Assembly (NCBI GenBank): GCA_020027635.1
Contig: JAHKKL010000080.1
Span: forward strand, 1-9,105
DNA from: Gammaproteobacteria bacterium
Lineage (GTDB): Bacteria > Pseudomonadota > Gammaproteobacteria > UBA9214
Direction: 5' to 3'
Length of the DNA stretch: 9,105 nt
The notes beneath the pieces were generated by a model that had not been told where the DNA came from, did no database searches, and saw only the letters and a list, made by a program, of their open reading frames with translations. This document shows, in pieces, positions 1-7,718 of the stretch; the stretch's first letter is position 1, and each line of letters starts with the position of its first letter. The position numbers and the translations under genes were made by a program.

Positions 1-727
1 TGAGAAACAGCGCCTGCTGTTCCTGCGCTTCGGTGATGAACTCGAAGAAGTCCGACTCCCGATCGGCCACCGTGATGACATTGACGCCCGGCGGGGTGCG
101 CGTCACCGTCTCGCGCAACGCCCCGATTCACTTGGAACTCTCCTTCTCTTCAATCGCGGTGCATTGCAGTCGCTCGATCTTCTCCTGATGTCCTTCCTCC
201 GGTACCGCCTGGCGTGCCCAGATCTGCTGGCTCAACACGCCGAGCGGCACGCCCGAGGTGGTAAAAGCCAGCGCATTGTGCATGATGAGTCCGCGATCAC
301 CGGCGCTGTTGCTTTTGCCGATCGGCCCCAGGCCGCGGGTCTTGGGATGCTGGCCGTAGGAGAAAAAGACCGTGTCCTGTATCGCCAACACCGGTCCGCC
401 ATGCGCGACCATGCGCTCGATCGTTGCGTCGGCATGCGGTTTGAGAATGGCCTGCGCACTCGCCTTGGGGTTGTCAAACAGCCGATACGCCGCTTGCGTG
501 CTCGCCCAATCCCCGCACGCTTCGTTGATGGGCGCGGTAGGCGATCCCGCCAGTTGTTGCGCGGTCCTGATCAAGCGACGATCCAAGCGTTTGTCGGACA
601 GATCGGCGCCGCCGAATTCCTGCGTCACCCAATCCACTTCCAGTGCGCCCGCACCGATGACGGCCTGCACGTCGGGGTATTCCAGTTGCAATCGTCTCGG
701 CATGCGGCCTCGCCAGCTGCGTCGCAC
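1..727 (-). pseudogene. IS4-family transposase with a premature TGA stop, also cut by the window edge
   Basis: This is a DDE transposase of the Tn5/IS50 type. Residues about 40-97 (numbered from a GTG at 727) form the Tn5-type N-terminal DNA-binding domain, seen as ADLSDKRLDRRL, a central AACGDW-like segment (here EACGDWAS) and AYRLFDNPKAS. The catalytic core follows with the first acidic residue in QDT (D118), then RGLIMHNALA and GVPLGVLSQQIWAR. At 128-130 the frame meets TGA directly after EEKESSK. Translation beyond it stays in the family, giving IGALRETV and then the second-aspartate motif ADRESDFFEF (D222). Relatives have Trp after this lysine, so one TGG-to-TGA change accounts for the stop. 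The third catalytic residue (Glu) would lie beyond position 1. The start could be the GTG at 727 or the ATG at 703; the conserved domain fits either. The element is probably unable to make its own full-length transposase. Confidence 0.85.
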
Positions 728-817
728 GCTGCGACATCGACAAAACTAGCAAACGACAGCCGCTGTGTCCAGCATCTTCTACGCGGTGCTCAGCGCGTAC
801 CTTGGAAGGGGCTGGTT

Positions 818-836
818 ATTTGTGTGTAATAGACAG
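818..836 (-). repeat. Terminal inverted repeat of the IS (outer end)
   Basis: Read on the minus strand, this 19-bp end begins CTGTCT and continues ATTACACACAAAT. It differs from the Tn5 mosaic end at only four positions and sits at the distance from the transposase start expected for an IS50-like element. The partner repeat is outside the window, so the assignment rests on this similarity and on the transposase type. Confidence 0.7.
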
Positions 837-839
837 ACT

Positions 840-2129
840 TTAAGACAACTGCACCTTAATTGAAAAAATCTTTTGATAACCCCGTGGTAATTTACGTCCT
901 CTACGCCCTCGCTCTCCAACGAATTCTTTGAGTTCATCGGTTTTGATAGTTTTGTGTTGCTTGCCAGCATGGATGATGAGTTGTTCGCTATCCTGGACAC
1001 AGGCAATCGCAACCACGTATTCCTCCCGGTTCTTGAGCTTCGCAGATGGAATATTAATGATTTTGTTACCCTTGCCACGCGACATCAGCGGAAGATCAGC
1101 AGCCGTTATTACCAACATATAGCCGTCAGTGGTGACCGCCACGATCAGGTTATCTGCAAGACTTCTGACCGGCACTGGCGGCAGTAATCTTGCACCACTG
1201 GGAATTGACAATACCGCTTTACCCGATTTGTTCCGCGTATACAAATCGCCGAGCCGCGTAATGAATCCGTAGCCTGAATCACTCGCAAGCAGGTAGAGGC
1301 TGTCCGGATCACCTGACATCACACCAACAAAGCGCGCACCATCTTCGGGTTTGAGGCGGCCTGTCAACGGTTCACCCAGCCCCCTCGCGCTTGGCAGCGA
1401 GTGTGCAGGCACGGCATAGGTGCGTCCGGTCGAATCGAGAAACACCACCAGTTCGTTGCTGCGACAACGTGCCGCGGAGGCAAATTCGTCACCGGACTTG
1501 TAATTCATTTCCGCCGGATCGACATCATGTCCTTTGGCGACACGCACCCAGCCGTTTGTCGACAACACCACGGTTACCGGTTCACTCGGCACCAGTTCGG
1601 TCTCATCCATTGCCTGGGCGGGTGTGCGTTCCACCATTCGGGAACGGCGATCATCGCCATATTTCTGGGCATCGGCCTGGATCTCTTTCTTGATCAGGCC
1701 CCTCAGCCTCTGCGCGGAGCCGAGTATTTTTTCGATTGAATCACGCTCCCTGGCAAGTTCCTCCTGCTCCGCCTTGATCTTCATCTCCTCCAGACGTGCG
1801 AGTTGCCGCAGTCGGGTGTCCAGTATGTAATCCGCCTGCTCCTCAGTCAGTTCAAACCGCTTCATCAGTTCCGGTTTGGGCTTGTCTTCGGTGCGTATGA
1901 TCCGGATCACTTCGTCGAGGTTGAGGAAAGCGATCAACAGACCCTCGAGGAGGTGATGACGGCGATTGACCTTGTCCAGTCGATACTCGAGACGTCGGCG
2001 CACGGTGACGAGACGGAATTCGAGCCACTCCGTCAGGATGGTGCGCAGATCCTTGACCTGCGGACGCCCGTTCAGCCCGATCATATTCATGTTGATGCGC
2101 ACCGTGCGCTCCAGGTCGGTGGTAGCGAA
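840..2129 (-). pseudogene. parC: parC, C-terminal part (topoisomerase IV subunit A), out of frame with its N-terminal part
   Basis: This frame encodes the rest of ParC from FATTDLERTVRIN onward, about 429 residues. It contains the coiled-coil/connecting region (for example LRTILTEWLEFR, LLEGLLIAFLNLDEVI and IIRTEDKPKPELM) and the C-terminal beta-pinwheel DNA-wrapping domain (LPSEPVTVVLSTNGWVR, LPSARGLGEPLTG, GKGNKIINIPSAK, GERGRRGRKLPRG). It ends at TAA (840-842). The frame stays open upstream to 2216, but that extra stretch is a shadow of the N-terminal frame. The first plausible internal ATGs (2090, 2084) have no convincing ribosome binding site. If the lost segment is restored by comparison with E. 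coli ParC, the whole protein would be about 750 residues, the usual length. Alone, this piece lacks the catalytic tyrosine and cannot be a topoisomerase subunit. Confidence 0.85.
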
Positions 2130-2967
2130 TCTGGGCAGCGATCTGTTCAAGCACCTTGCCGCCGGATGTCTGGTACGGCAGGGCCGTGATGACAATGTCT
2201 TCACGCTCGATTTCATAACAGGCGCGCACCCGCACGCTGCCGTTGCCCGACTTGTATGCCTGCATCAGATCGGATACTGGTGTAATGATCTCTGCTCCCG
2301 TGGGGAAATCCGGTCCCTTTATGTATTCGCAGAGTTCCTCGACTGTACTCCTGGGATTCTCCAGCAGATGGATTGCCGCCGCGGCCACCTCCTTGAGGTT
2401 GTGCGGCGGGATATCGGTTGCCATGCCGACGGCAATGCCCGTCGCACCGTTAAGCAGTACCGATGGCAGGCGCGCCGGCAGAATCTCCGGTTCTTCCAGG
2501 GTACCGTCGAAATTGGGCGCCCAGTTCACCGTACCCTGCCCCAGTTCCTCCAGCAGAATTTCCGCGTAGGGTGACAGACGCGATTCGGTGTAGCGCATGG
2601 CGGCAAAGGACTTGGGATCGTCCGGTGACCCCCAGTTTCCCTGGCCATCGACTAAAGGGTAACGACAGGTAAAGGGTTGCGCGAGGTGTACCATCGCCTC
2701 GTAGCAGGCGGAATCTCCGTGCGGGTGGAACTTGCCGAGTACATCGCCGACGGTTCGGGCTGATTTCTTGTACTTGGCAGCCGCCGACAGACTGAGTTCG
2801 GACATGGCATAAACAATGCGGCGCTGCACCGGCTTCAGACCGTCACCGATATGCGGCAGGGCCCGGTCGAGAATGACATACATGGAATAATTCAGGTAGG
2901 CCTTCTCGGTGAAGCTTTTCAATGGCAGTTGTTCGATGCCTTCATAGTCGAGGTCGAGCGTTTTCAT
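1852..2967 (-). pseudogene. parC: parC, N-terminal part (topoisomerase IV subunit A), frameshifted after about residue 281
   Basis: ParC is the DNA breakage-reunion subunit of topoisomerase IV, which with ParE decatenates daughter chromosomes. Residues 1 to about 281 align with E. coli ParC: the winged-helix region with HPHGDSACYE (S86 and E90, equivalent to E. coli S80 and E84, both of the drug-sensitive type), the catalytic tyrosine Y126 in AAMRYTESR, and GATGIAVGMATDIPPHN. After EQIAAQIR the reading frame becomes non-homologous and stops at 1852-1854, leaving roughly 90 meaningless residues. The correct continuation is in another frame from 2129, with about 41 family residues missing between. 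The start at 2967 has AGGA 6 nt upstream and lies 18 bp after the parE stop, so the genes are probably co-transcribed. Real lesion or sequence error cannot be decided from this window. Confidence 0.85.
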
Positions 2968-2985
2968 TGTTGATCCTGCTGTTTG

Positions 2986-4872
2986 CTATATTTCAGCCAA
3001 GTCACCCGTGGCCTCGAGCCAGCTACGACGGTCTGCCGCACGCTTTCTGGCCAGCAGCATGTCCATCAGTTGATGGGTGTCATCGTCCGAAGCCACCGTC
3101 AACTGCACCAGGCGGCGGGTTTCCGGTGCAATGGTCGTCTCGCGCAACTGCATCGGGTTCATCTCTCCCAGCCCCTTGAAACGCTGCACCACTACCTTGC
3201 CCTTGATCTTCTCGGCGGCTATCCGATCCAGCAGTCCCTGTTTCTCGGCATCGTCCAGCGCATAGAACACTTCCTTGCCGGCATCAATGCGGTAGAGCGG
3301 CGGCATGGCAACGTAGACATGGCCGGATTGCACGAGGGCAGGGAAATGACGCAGAAAGAGCGCGCATAACAGGGTCGCGATATGTGCGCCGTCGGAGTCG
3401 GCATCCGCGAGAATACAGACTTTGCTGTAACGCAGATTCCGCAGGTCGCTGGAGCCGGGTTCAACGCCGATGGCGACGGCGATATCGTGTACCTCCTGGG
3501 AAGCCAGCACATCCGCCGGGTCCACCTCCCAGGTATTCAGGATCTTGCCGCGCAACGGCATGATGGCCTGGAACTCACGGTCCCTGGCCTGCTTGGCGGA
3601 ACCACCGGCTGAATCGCCCTCGACCAGGAACAGTTCGGTACGTTCGCTGTCACTCGAGGAGCAGTCGGCCAGCTTGCCCGGCAACGCCGGGCCCGAGGTC
3701 ACCTTCTTGCGAATGACCTTCTTGCCGGCACGCTGGCGCTTCTGGGCATTCTCGATGGCCAGCGATGCGATGCGCTCGCCCGTTTCCGTGTGATGGTTGA
3801 GCCACAGGCCAAAGGCATCCTTGACCACGCCGGACACGAATGCCGCACACTCCCGGGAGGAGAGCCGCTCCTTGGTCTGACCGCTGAATTGCGGATCGAG
3901 CAGCTTTACCGACAGAATGTAACTGCACCTGTCCCATACATCCTCGGGGGTAAGCTTTACGCCGCGCGGCAGCAGGTTGCGGAATTCACAGAATTCGCGG
4001 ATGGCTTCGGTCAAGCCCATGCGCAAACCGTTCACGTGCGTCCCGCCCTGGACGGTCGGAATCAGGTTGACATAACTCTCGGCAACCAGTTCCCCAGCAT
4101 CGGGCAACCATACCAGCGCCCACTCGGCGGCCTCGTGGTTGCCGGTCATGTTGCCGACGAAGGGATCCTCCGGCAGCCGTTGCGCGTCGCCCAGTTCCCC
4201 GACCAGATAATCCCGTAACCCGTCTTGATAGCGCCATTCCAGCTTCTCGCCACTGGCCTCATCGTGCAGACTCACTGCAAGCCCGGGGCACAGCACCGCC
4301 TTGGCGCGCAGGACATGCTTCAGACGTGACAGGGAAAATTTAGCCGAATCAAAGTACTTGGGGTCTGGCCAGAAACGGACGGTCGTGCCGGTATTCTGCC
4401 TGCCGACCGTGCCGACCTCTTCCAATGCTGACACCCTGTCGCCGCCGGAAAAGGCCATGTTGTACTCCTTGCCATTGCGCCGGACCCAGACTTCAAGGTG
4501 CCTGGACAAGGCATTGACGACGGACACGCCCACGCCGTGCAGCCCGCCGGAGAACGTGTAGTTCCCGGCCGAGAACTTGCCCCCGGCATGCAGGCGGGTA
4601 AGGATGACTTCGACTCCGCTGATACCCTCGTCAGGATGCAGGTCAACCGGCATGCCGCGGCCGTTGTCCGCGACTTCCAGTGAACCGTCCTTGTAGAGTG
4701 TCACCTCGATACGCGTGGCATGGCCGGCCATTGCCTCATCGACGCTGTTGTCAACAACCTCCTGCGCCAGATGGTTGGGACGCGTGGTGTCCGTGTACAT
4801 ACCCGGGCGTTTGCGCACGGGCTCAAGCCCGCTGAGAATCTCGATCGCGGCAGCGTCGTAGGCAGCACTCAT
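2986..4872 (-). CDS. parE: DNA topoisomerase IV subunit B (ParE)
   Basis: ParE is the ATPase subunit of topoisomerase IV. The 628 residues are close to the 630 of E. coli. The GHKL ATPase domain shows EVVDNSVDEA (about 38-47), DNGRGMPVD (69-77) and GGLHGVGVSVVNALS (109-123). The transducer domain follows, with QTKERLSSRE at 332-341. The Toprim metal-binding domain has EGDSAGGSAKQARDRE (E418) and DADSDGAHIATLL (D490, D492, D494). The C-terminal QRFKGLGEMNPMQLRETT block is intact. GyrB can be excluded: there is no GyrB-type insertion in the C-terminal part, the match to ParE runs along the whole length, and the neighbour is parC. The ATG at 4872 gives the usual N-terminus (AIEILSGLEPVRKRPGMY). 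The gene starts 33 bp after the CNP1-like gene and ends 18 bp before parC. Unlike parC, it shows no sign of damage. Confidence 0.97.
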   Translation of the reverse strand: MSAAYDAAAIEILSGLEPVRKRPGMYTDTTRPNHLAQEVVDNSVDEAMAGHATRIEVTLYKDGSLEVADNGRGMPVDLHPDEGISGVEVILTRLHAGGKFSAGNYTFSGGLHGVGVSVVNALSRHLEVWVRRNGKEYNMAFSGGDRVSALEEVGTVGRQNTGTTVRFWPDPKYFDSAKFSLSRLKHVLRAKAVLCPGLAVSLHDEASGEKLEWRYQDGLRDYLVGELGDAQRLPEDPFVGNMTGNHEAAEWALVWLPDAGELVAESYVNLIPTVQGGTHVNGLRMGLTEAIREFCEFRNLLPRGVKLTPEDVWDRCSYILSVKLLDPQFSGQTKERLSSRECAAFVSGVVKDAFGLWLNHHTETGERIASLAIENAQKRQRAGKKVIRKKVTSGPALPGKLADCSSSDSERTELFLVEGDSAGGSAKQARDREFQAIMPLRGKILNTWEVDPADVLASQEVHDIAVAIGVEPGSSDLRNLRYSKVCILADADSDGAHIATLLCALFLRHFPALVQSGHVYVAMPPLYRIDAGKEVFYALDDAEKQGLLDRIAAEKIKGKVVVQRFKGLGEMNPMQLRETTIAPETRRLVQLTVASDDDTHQLMDMLLARKRAADRRSWLEATGDLAEI

Positions 4873-4905
4873 GGTAATAATCCGTAACCAGGCATTGCAG
4901 AATGA

Positions 4906-5460
4906 TTATTCATGGGTAGCGGATCTCGGGGGGTTGCGGAGCTTTTTCAACATGTCCGCGACATCGGGATTCGCTCGCACGGGATCACACAGGTAGTCCC
5001 AGTACAGCACGTGGCGGTAATGATCTATATCGGAGTCATTCACCCTTTGCCAGGGTGAAGCCTCGATCGGAAACCATGCTTCGTCAGAACCGTAGGCATA
5101 GCGCCGGTATTCGCGTTTGCCGCAATGCAGCCCTTCATAAGAGATATTCCGTACACCTGAAGATGAAACGATCACCAGGCTGTAGCGCACAACCTGATCC
5201 CCGCCCACGGAAAGCGAGTCTGGATCGATGAAAACACGAAAGTCATAGCCGGGCTGACTTGCCGGCACCTCCAGCAAGCGGTCCTTTACTGGATAGGCGG
5301 GTAGTCCCGGCACTTCTTCCTTCCAGGCAGGTGATTCAGCGACGGGCGCTCTGGTCCAGCCCGTCTCTTCATCTGAGGAAACAACGCGGGAAAAAATCAA
5401 AAGAAATACGGCGAGCCGGCACATCCGGCGGGTTGACCTGACAAGAATGGGTGTTCTCAT
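4906..5460 (-). CDS. CNP1-like family protein, predicted secreted, function unknown
   Basis: The 184-residue product resembles the CNP1-like family (PF08750), whose function is not known. The N-terminus has a basic stretch (RSTRRMCR) and a hydrophobic core (LAVFLLIFSRVVSS, about 16-29) followed by an acidic DEE, which fits a signal peptide and export to the periplasm. The family-like region runs from about 70 to 160: YDFRVFIDPDSLSVGGDQVVRYSL, then ISYEGLHCGKREYRRYAYG, then HYRHVLYWDYLC. Two cysteines remain after export (C113, C158) and could form a disulfide. The start at 5460 has no clear ribosome binding site; the ATG at 5424 would shorten the signal peptide's basic end. The gene lies 33 bp before parE and may share its transcript, though I see no functional link to topoisomerase. 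The family assignment is from memory of the motif pattern and is fairly confident. Confidence 0.8.
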   Translation of the reverse strand: MRTPILVRSTRRMCRLAVFLLIFSRVVSSDEETGWTRAPVAESPAWKEEVPGLPAYPVKDRLLEVPASQPGYDFRVFIDPDSLSVGGDQVVRYSLVIVSSSGVRNISYEGLHCGKREYRRYAYGSDEAWFPIEASPWQRVNDSDIDHYRHVLYWDYLCDPVRANPDVADMLKKLRNPPRSATHE

Positions 5461-5551
5461 GGGGAGCGCAGTTTAGCGCGCCCATCGACTCATTTCGAGC
5501 CTCATCAACGCGTCTTGGCAAATTGAGGGACGTGCTGCCTGATGCTACTGC

Positions 5552-6136
5552 TCACGCGAGGTCAGCAAGCAGGGCGGTGCGAACATCCTCGATGACGGAC
5601 CCCACCCGGTGCGTGTAGCCCGCATGGTCTATGCCAAAACCGAGTGCTGCACCGGCCTTTGCATCTTCGATCATTACCGGGCTCATCTCAAAGCGCAGGA
5701 AATGGACCGATGAGGTCTTTTCTTCCGTGCCCCGGTCAAGATCCTCATCCGCGACGGCGAATACCTTCTCATGTCCGCCAACCATTACCCACACCCTGTC
5801 TTCGATCCCGATAAGCCCGGCCAGGAGTTGACGGCGCTTGTCGACGTCGGGCTCCTCGATCATAAGCGTCGCCTTCCAGTTCCCGCCATCCGGGATAAGC
5901 GGATTATAAGCCGCGAGTTCTTCCTCGATGCCCGAAGCTTCGAAGATCCGTTCGACCCGCAGCATCTCCTGAACCTGGTACTGCACGGTCAGACGATCCT
6001 CGAAATACAGGGTGGCCACCGGCCCGATGGGCAGCTTGCGGTTCTTCTTGTGCGCGATGACACGGGCGCGGAATTCCAGTCGCCGCTCCGCATACTGTTC
6101 AAGACTGTAAAGATCACCGCGAGCGAGTTTTTCCAT
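5552..6136 (-). CDS. DUF3501 family protein
   Basis: The product (194 residues from the ATG at 6136) belongs to the DUF3501 family of unknown function. It is recognised by MEKLARGDLYSLEQYAE at the start, AHKKNRKLPIGP and TLYFEDRLTVQYQVQEMLR near residues 30-60, YNPLIPDGGNWKATLMIE in the middle, and TEEKTSSVHFLRFEMSP near 140-155. It has no cysteines, signal peptide or membrane segment, so it is probably a soluble cytoplasmic protein without its own metal-cysteine centre. An in-frame GTG at 6172 would add 12 residues; I prefer 6136 because family members begin at MEKL, although the ribosome binding site there is weak. From family knowledge, DUF3501 genes commonly sit beside a rubrerythrin and a GlpC/HdrD-like Fe-S protein, as here, which suggests a shared redox role. 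The gap to the preceding gene is 167 bp. Confidence 0.9.
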   Translation of the reverse strand: MEKLARGDLYSLEQYAERRLEFRARVIAHKKNRKLPIGPVATLYFEDRLTVQYQVQEMLRVERIFEASGIEEELAAYNPLIPDGGNWKATLMIEEPDVDKRRQLLAGLIGIEDRVWVMVGGHEKVFAVADEDLDRGTEEKTSSVHFLRFEMSPVMIEDAKAGAALGFGIDHAGYTHRVGSVIEDVRTALLADLA

Positions 6137-6172
6137 ATCATCAATGCCGGTTAACGGTTCTTTCCTCACCAC

Positions 6173-6303
6173 AAACGCTCAGGAATCTCCGCCTTCCCGA
6201 TTTGTAGTGATCCATACCTTCGCCGTCGTCTCAGTCGAGTGATTTTCTGTGCAGGCATCCAGGGAAACAGCCCCCGTCATCCTGCCGGAATACAGCTTCG
6301 CGG
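6173..6303. other. Gap between the Fe-S protein and DUF3501 genes
   Basis: I see no clear hairpin, T-run or promoter here. The minus strand contains a 33-codon open frame (ATG at 6280, TGA ending at 6179) with an AGG directly before the ATG, too close for a good ribosome binding site; its peptide has no recognisable motif. DUF3501 is therefore probably translated from the operon transcript, but a separate weak start site cannot be excluded. Confidence 0.4.
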
Positions 6304-7650
6304 CTAGATCCCATAAGCCATTCGCAGCAGTTTCACTGGATGTTCCGGCTCCCTGCCATTATCCAGTCCATTCTCGATCTGATGTCCGGCCATGGGACAA
6401 TCACTGCTGTAATGATCGACTTCGTCACGCACCACGCGATTGACTACTGGGCGACAGATCTTCATCGAGATTTCGTGAAATTCTTTCTTTACCGCATAGG
6501 TGCCGTCATGTCCCGAGCAGCGCTCGATGGCATCCACCCGGGTGTCGGGAATCAATTGCAGCAGGTCGCGTGTCTTTAGACCGATGTTCTGTACCCGCAG
6601 GTGGCAGGGTACATGATAGGCAACTCTGCCGAGAGCCTGTTTGAAATCGGTTCTCAGCTTGCCGTACTTGTGACGCAGCATCAGGTACTCGAACGGATCG
6701 AAGATGGCGTCCCTGACCCTGGTGACATCCGGATCATGCGGAAACATCAGCGGTAATTCCTGCTTGAACATCAGGACGCAGGAGGGAACCGCGGCGATAA
6801 TATCCCAACCCTCGTCAACGAGACGCAGCATGGCAGGGATATTGGCATCCCGGGCGGCCTTGACGGCATCCAGATCGCCCAGTTCCAGCTTGGGCATGCC
6901 ACAGCACTGTTCCTTCCGGATCGTGGTTACCGGAATACCGTTATGTTCCAGCACCGCCGCCAGGTCAACCCCGATATCCGGCTCGTTGTAATTGCAGTAA
7001 CAGGTCGCAAACAAGGCAACCTTACCCTGCGTCTGTCCGGCAGGTTCAGCAGTCATGCCGGCAACATCACGTGCAGCGAGCCGCTTTCGCAATGTCCTGC
7101 TGTGGTATTGGGGCAGGATGGCGTCTTGATGCACGTCCAGCACCTTTTCCATGAGCCGGCGTCCTGTTTTTGACTTGTTGGCTGCATTGACGACCGGGGT
7201 GACGATCGGTATTCCGGCGAGGCGTCCAACCATGTCGGTCGAGGTCAGCAGGCGGTCACGTGGCCGGACTTTCCCCTGCTTGAACTTCACCGCCTTGGCG
7301 CGCAGCATGAGATGCGGGAAATCCACGTTCCACTCGTGCGGGGGAACATAGGGACACTTGGTCATGAAGCACATGTCACAGAGATAACAGTGGTCGACCA
7401 CCCCCCAGTAGACTTCGCGAGAGACGCCGTCCAGTTCCATGGTGGCCGATCCGTCAATGGCATCGAACAGCGTCGGGAAAGCGTTGCATAGGCTGAAACA
7501 GCGCCGGCAACCATGGCAGATGTCAAAAACGCGTTCCAGTTCCCTGAACAGTTCCTGTTCGTCGTAGAAACCGCCACTCGTCCAGTCGAGCGGATGACGC
7601 GTCGGCGCCTCCAGGTTGCCTTCCCGTTTTCCTTCGCCTGTCGTTGACAT
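6304..7650 (-). CDS. Two-cluster Fe-S electron-transfer protein with CCG domains (GlpC/GlcF/HdrD-like)
   Basis: The 448-residue protein has a ferredoxin-like N-terminal half with two [4Fe-4S] motifs. The first is CHGCRRCFSLC (C45, C48, C51, C55). The second is CYLCDMCFMTKCP (C88, C91, C94, C99), with four rather than three residues before its last cysteine. The C-terminal half carries two cysteine-rich (CCG) modules: C217 with EQCCGMP (C249, C250), then HVPCHLR (C349), ERCSGHDGTY (C378) and SDCPMAG (C418). In the second module the usual CC pair reads CS. Related proteins (GlpC, GlcF, HdrD) move electrons between a dehydrogenase and quinones or disulfides. There is no flavin domain and no obvious membrane segment. 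A strong AGGGGGG ribosome binding site precedes the ATG at 7650. Placed between rubrerythrin and DUF3501, it is plausibly the electron supplier for the rubrerythrin; the true partner and substrate are unknown. Confidence 0.88.
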   Translation of the reverse strand: MSTTGEGKREGNLEAPTRHPLDWTSGGFYDEQELFRELERVFDICHGCRRCFSLCNAFPTLFDAIDGSATMELDGVSREVYWGVVDHCYLCDMCFMTKCPYVPPHEWNVDFPHLMLRAKAVKFKQGKVRPRDRLLTSTDMVGRLAGIPIVTPVVNAANKSKTGRRLMEKVLDVHQDAILPQYHSRTLRKRLAARDVAGMTAEPAGQTQGKVALFATCYCNYNEPDIGVDLAAVLEHNGIPVTTIRKEQCCGMPKLELGDLDAVKAARDANIPAMLRLVDEGWDIIAAVPSCVLMFKQELPLMFPHDPDVTRVRDAIFDPFEYLMLRHKYGKLRTDFKQALGRVAYHVPCHLRVQNIGLKTRDLLQLIPDTRVDAIERCSGHDGTYAVKKEFHEISMKICRPVVNRVVRDEVDHYSSDCPMAGHQIENGLDNGREPEHPVKLLRMAYGI

Positions 7651-7676
7651 TAACCCGTCCCCCCTAGGACTCGATA

Positions 7677-7700
7677 CGAGGGGCCGCTCCCGGCCCCTCG
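7677..7700 (-). terminator. Strong intercistronic hairpin between rubrerythrin and the Fe-S protein gene (attenuator or RNA-processing element)
   Basis: On the minus strand CGAGGGGCC, a six-base loop, and GGCCCCTCG form a perfect 9-bp, GC-rich stem 18 bp beyond the rubrerythrin stop and 26 bp before the next start. No T-run follows on either strand, so this is not a classical complete terminator. It could be a partial terminator or a 3'-end stabiliser that leaves more rubrerythrin mRNA than downstream mRNA. Confidence 0.6.
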
Positions 7701-7718
7701 ATTGCTGCGTGCCAGAGC

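Larger units (their letters stand above)
1..836 (-). mobile_element. IS4-family (IS50/Tn5-like) insertion sequence, one end, truncated by the window edge
   Basis: This stretch holds the transposase-start end of an insertion sequence; the other end lies outside the window. The boundary at 836 is supported by the terminal sequence read on the minus strand, CTGTCTATTACACACAAAT, which matches the Tn5 mosaic end at 15 of 19 positions. The transposase reading frame begins about 110-130 bp inside this end, as expected for a single-gene element of this family. The 9 bp outside the end (837-845, ACTTTAAGA on the plus strand) would be the target duplication if this element duplicates 9 bp like Tn5; the second copy cannot be checked here. 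The insertion lies just beyond the parC stop codon, in the same orientation as parC. Confidence 0.75.

Noticed and set aside
128..130. Selenocysteine or recoded TGA in the transposase
   Set aside because: Family members have Trp here, no SECIS-like structure is evident just downstream, and TGA serves as a normal stop in neighbouring genes.
490..500. ParE Toprim variant DADSDGAHI (Ala where E. coli has Leu); positions given are protein residues
   Set aside because: The three metal-binding aspartates are intact and this position already varies between ParE and GyrB, so it is ordinary variation.
164..829. Plus-strand open frame of 221 codons across the transposase
   Set aside because: It is antisense to a clearly recognisable transposase and shows no domain or plausible composition of its own.
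1852..2216. Programmed ribosomal frameshift joining the two parC frames
   Set aside because: I see no slippery heptamer at the junction, and about 41 conserved residues are missing altogether, which a frameshift cannot supply.
6179..6280. 33-codon minus-strand frame in the gap before DUF3501
   Set aside because: There is no properly spaced ribosome binding site, no recognisable motif, and its length is expected by chance in GC-rich DNA.
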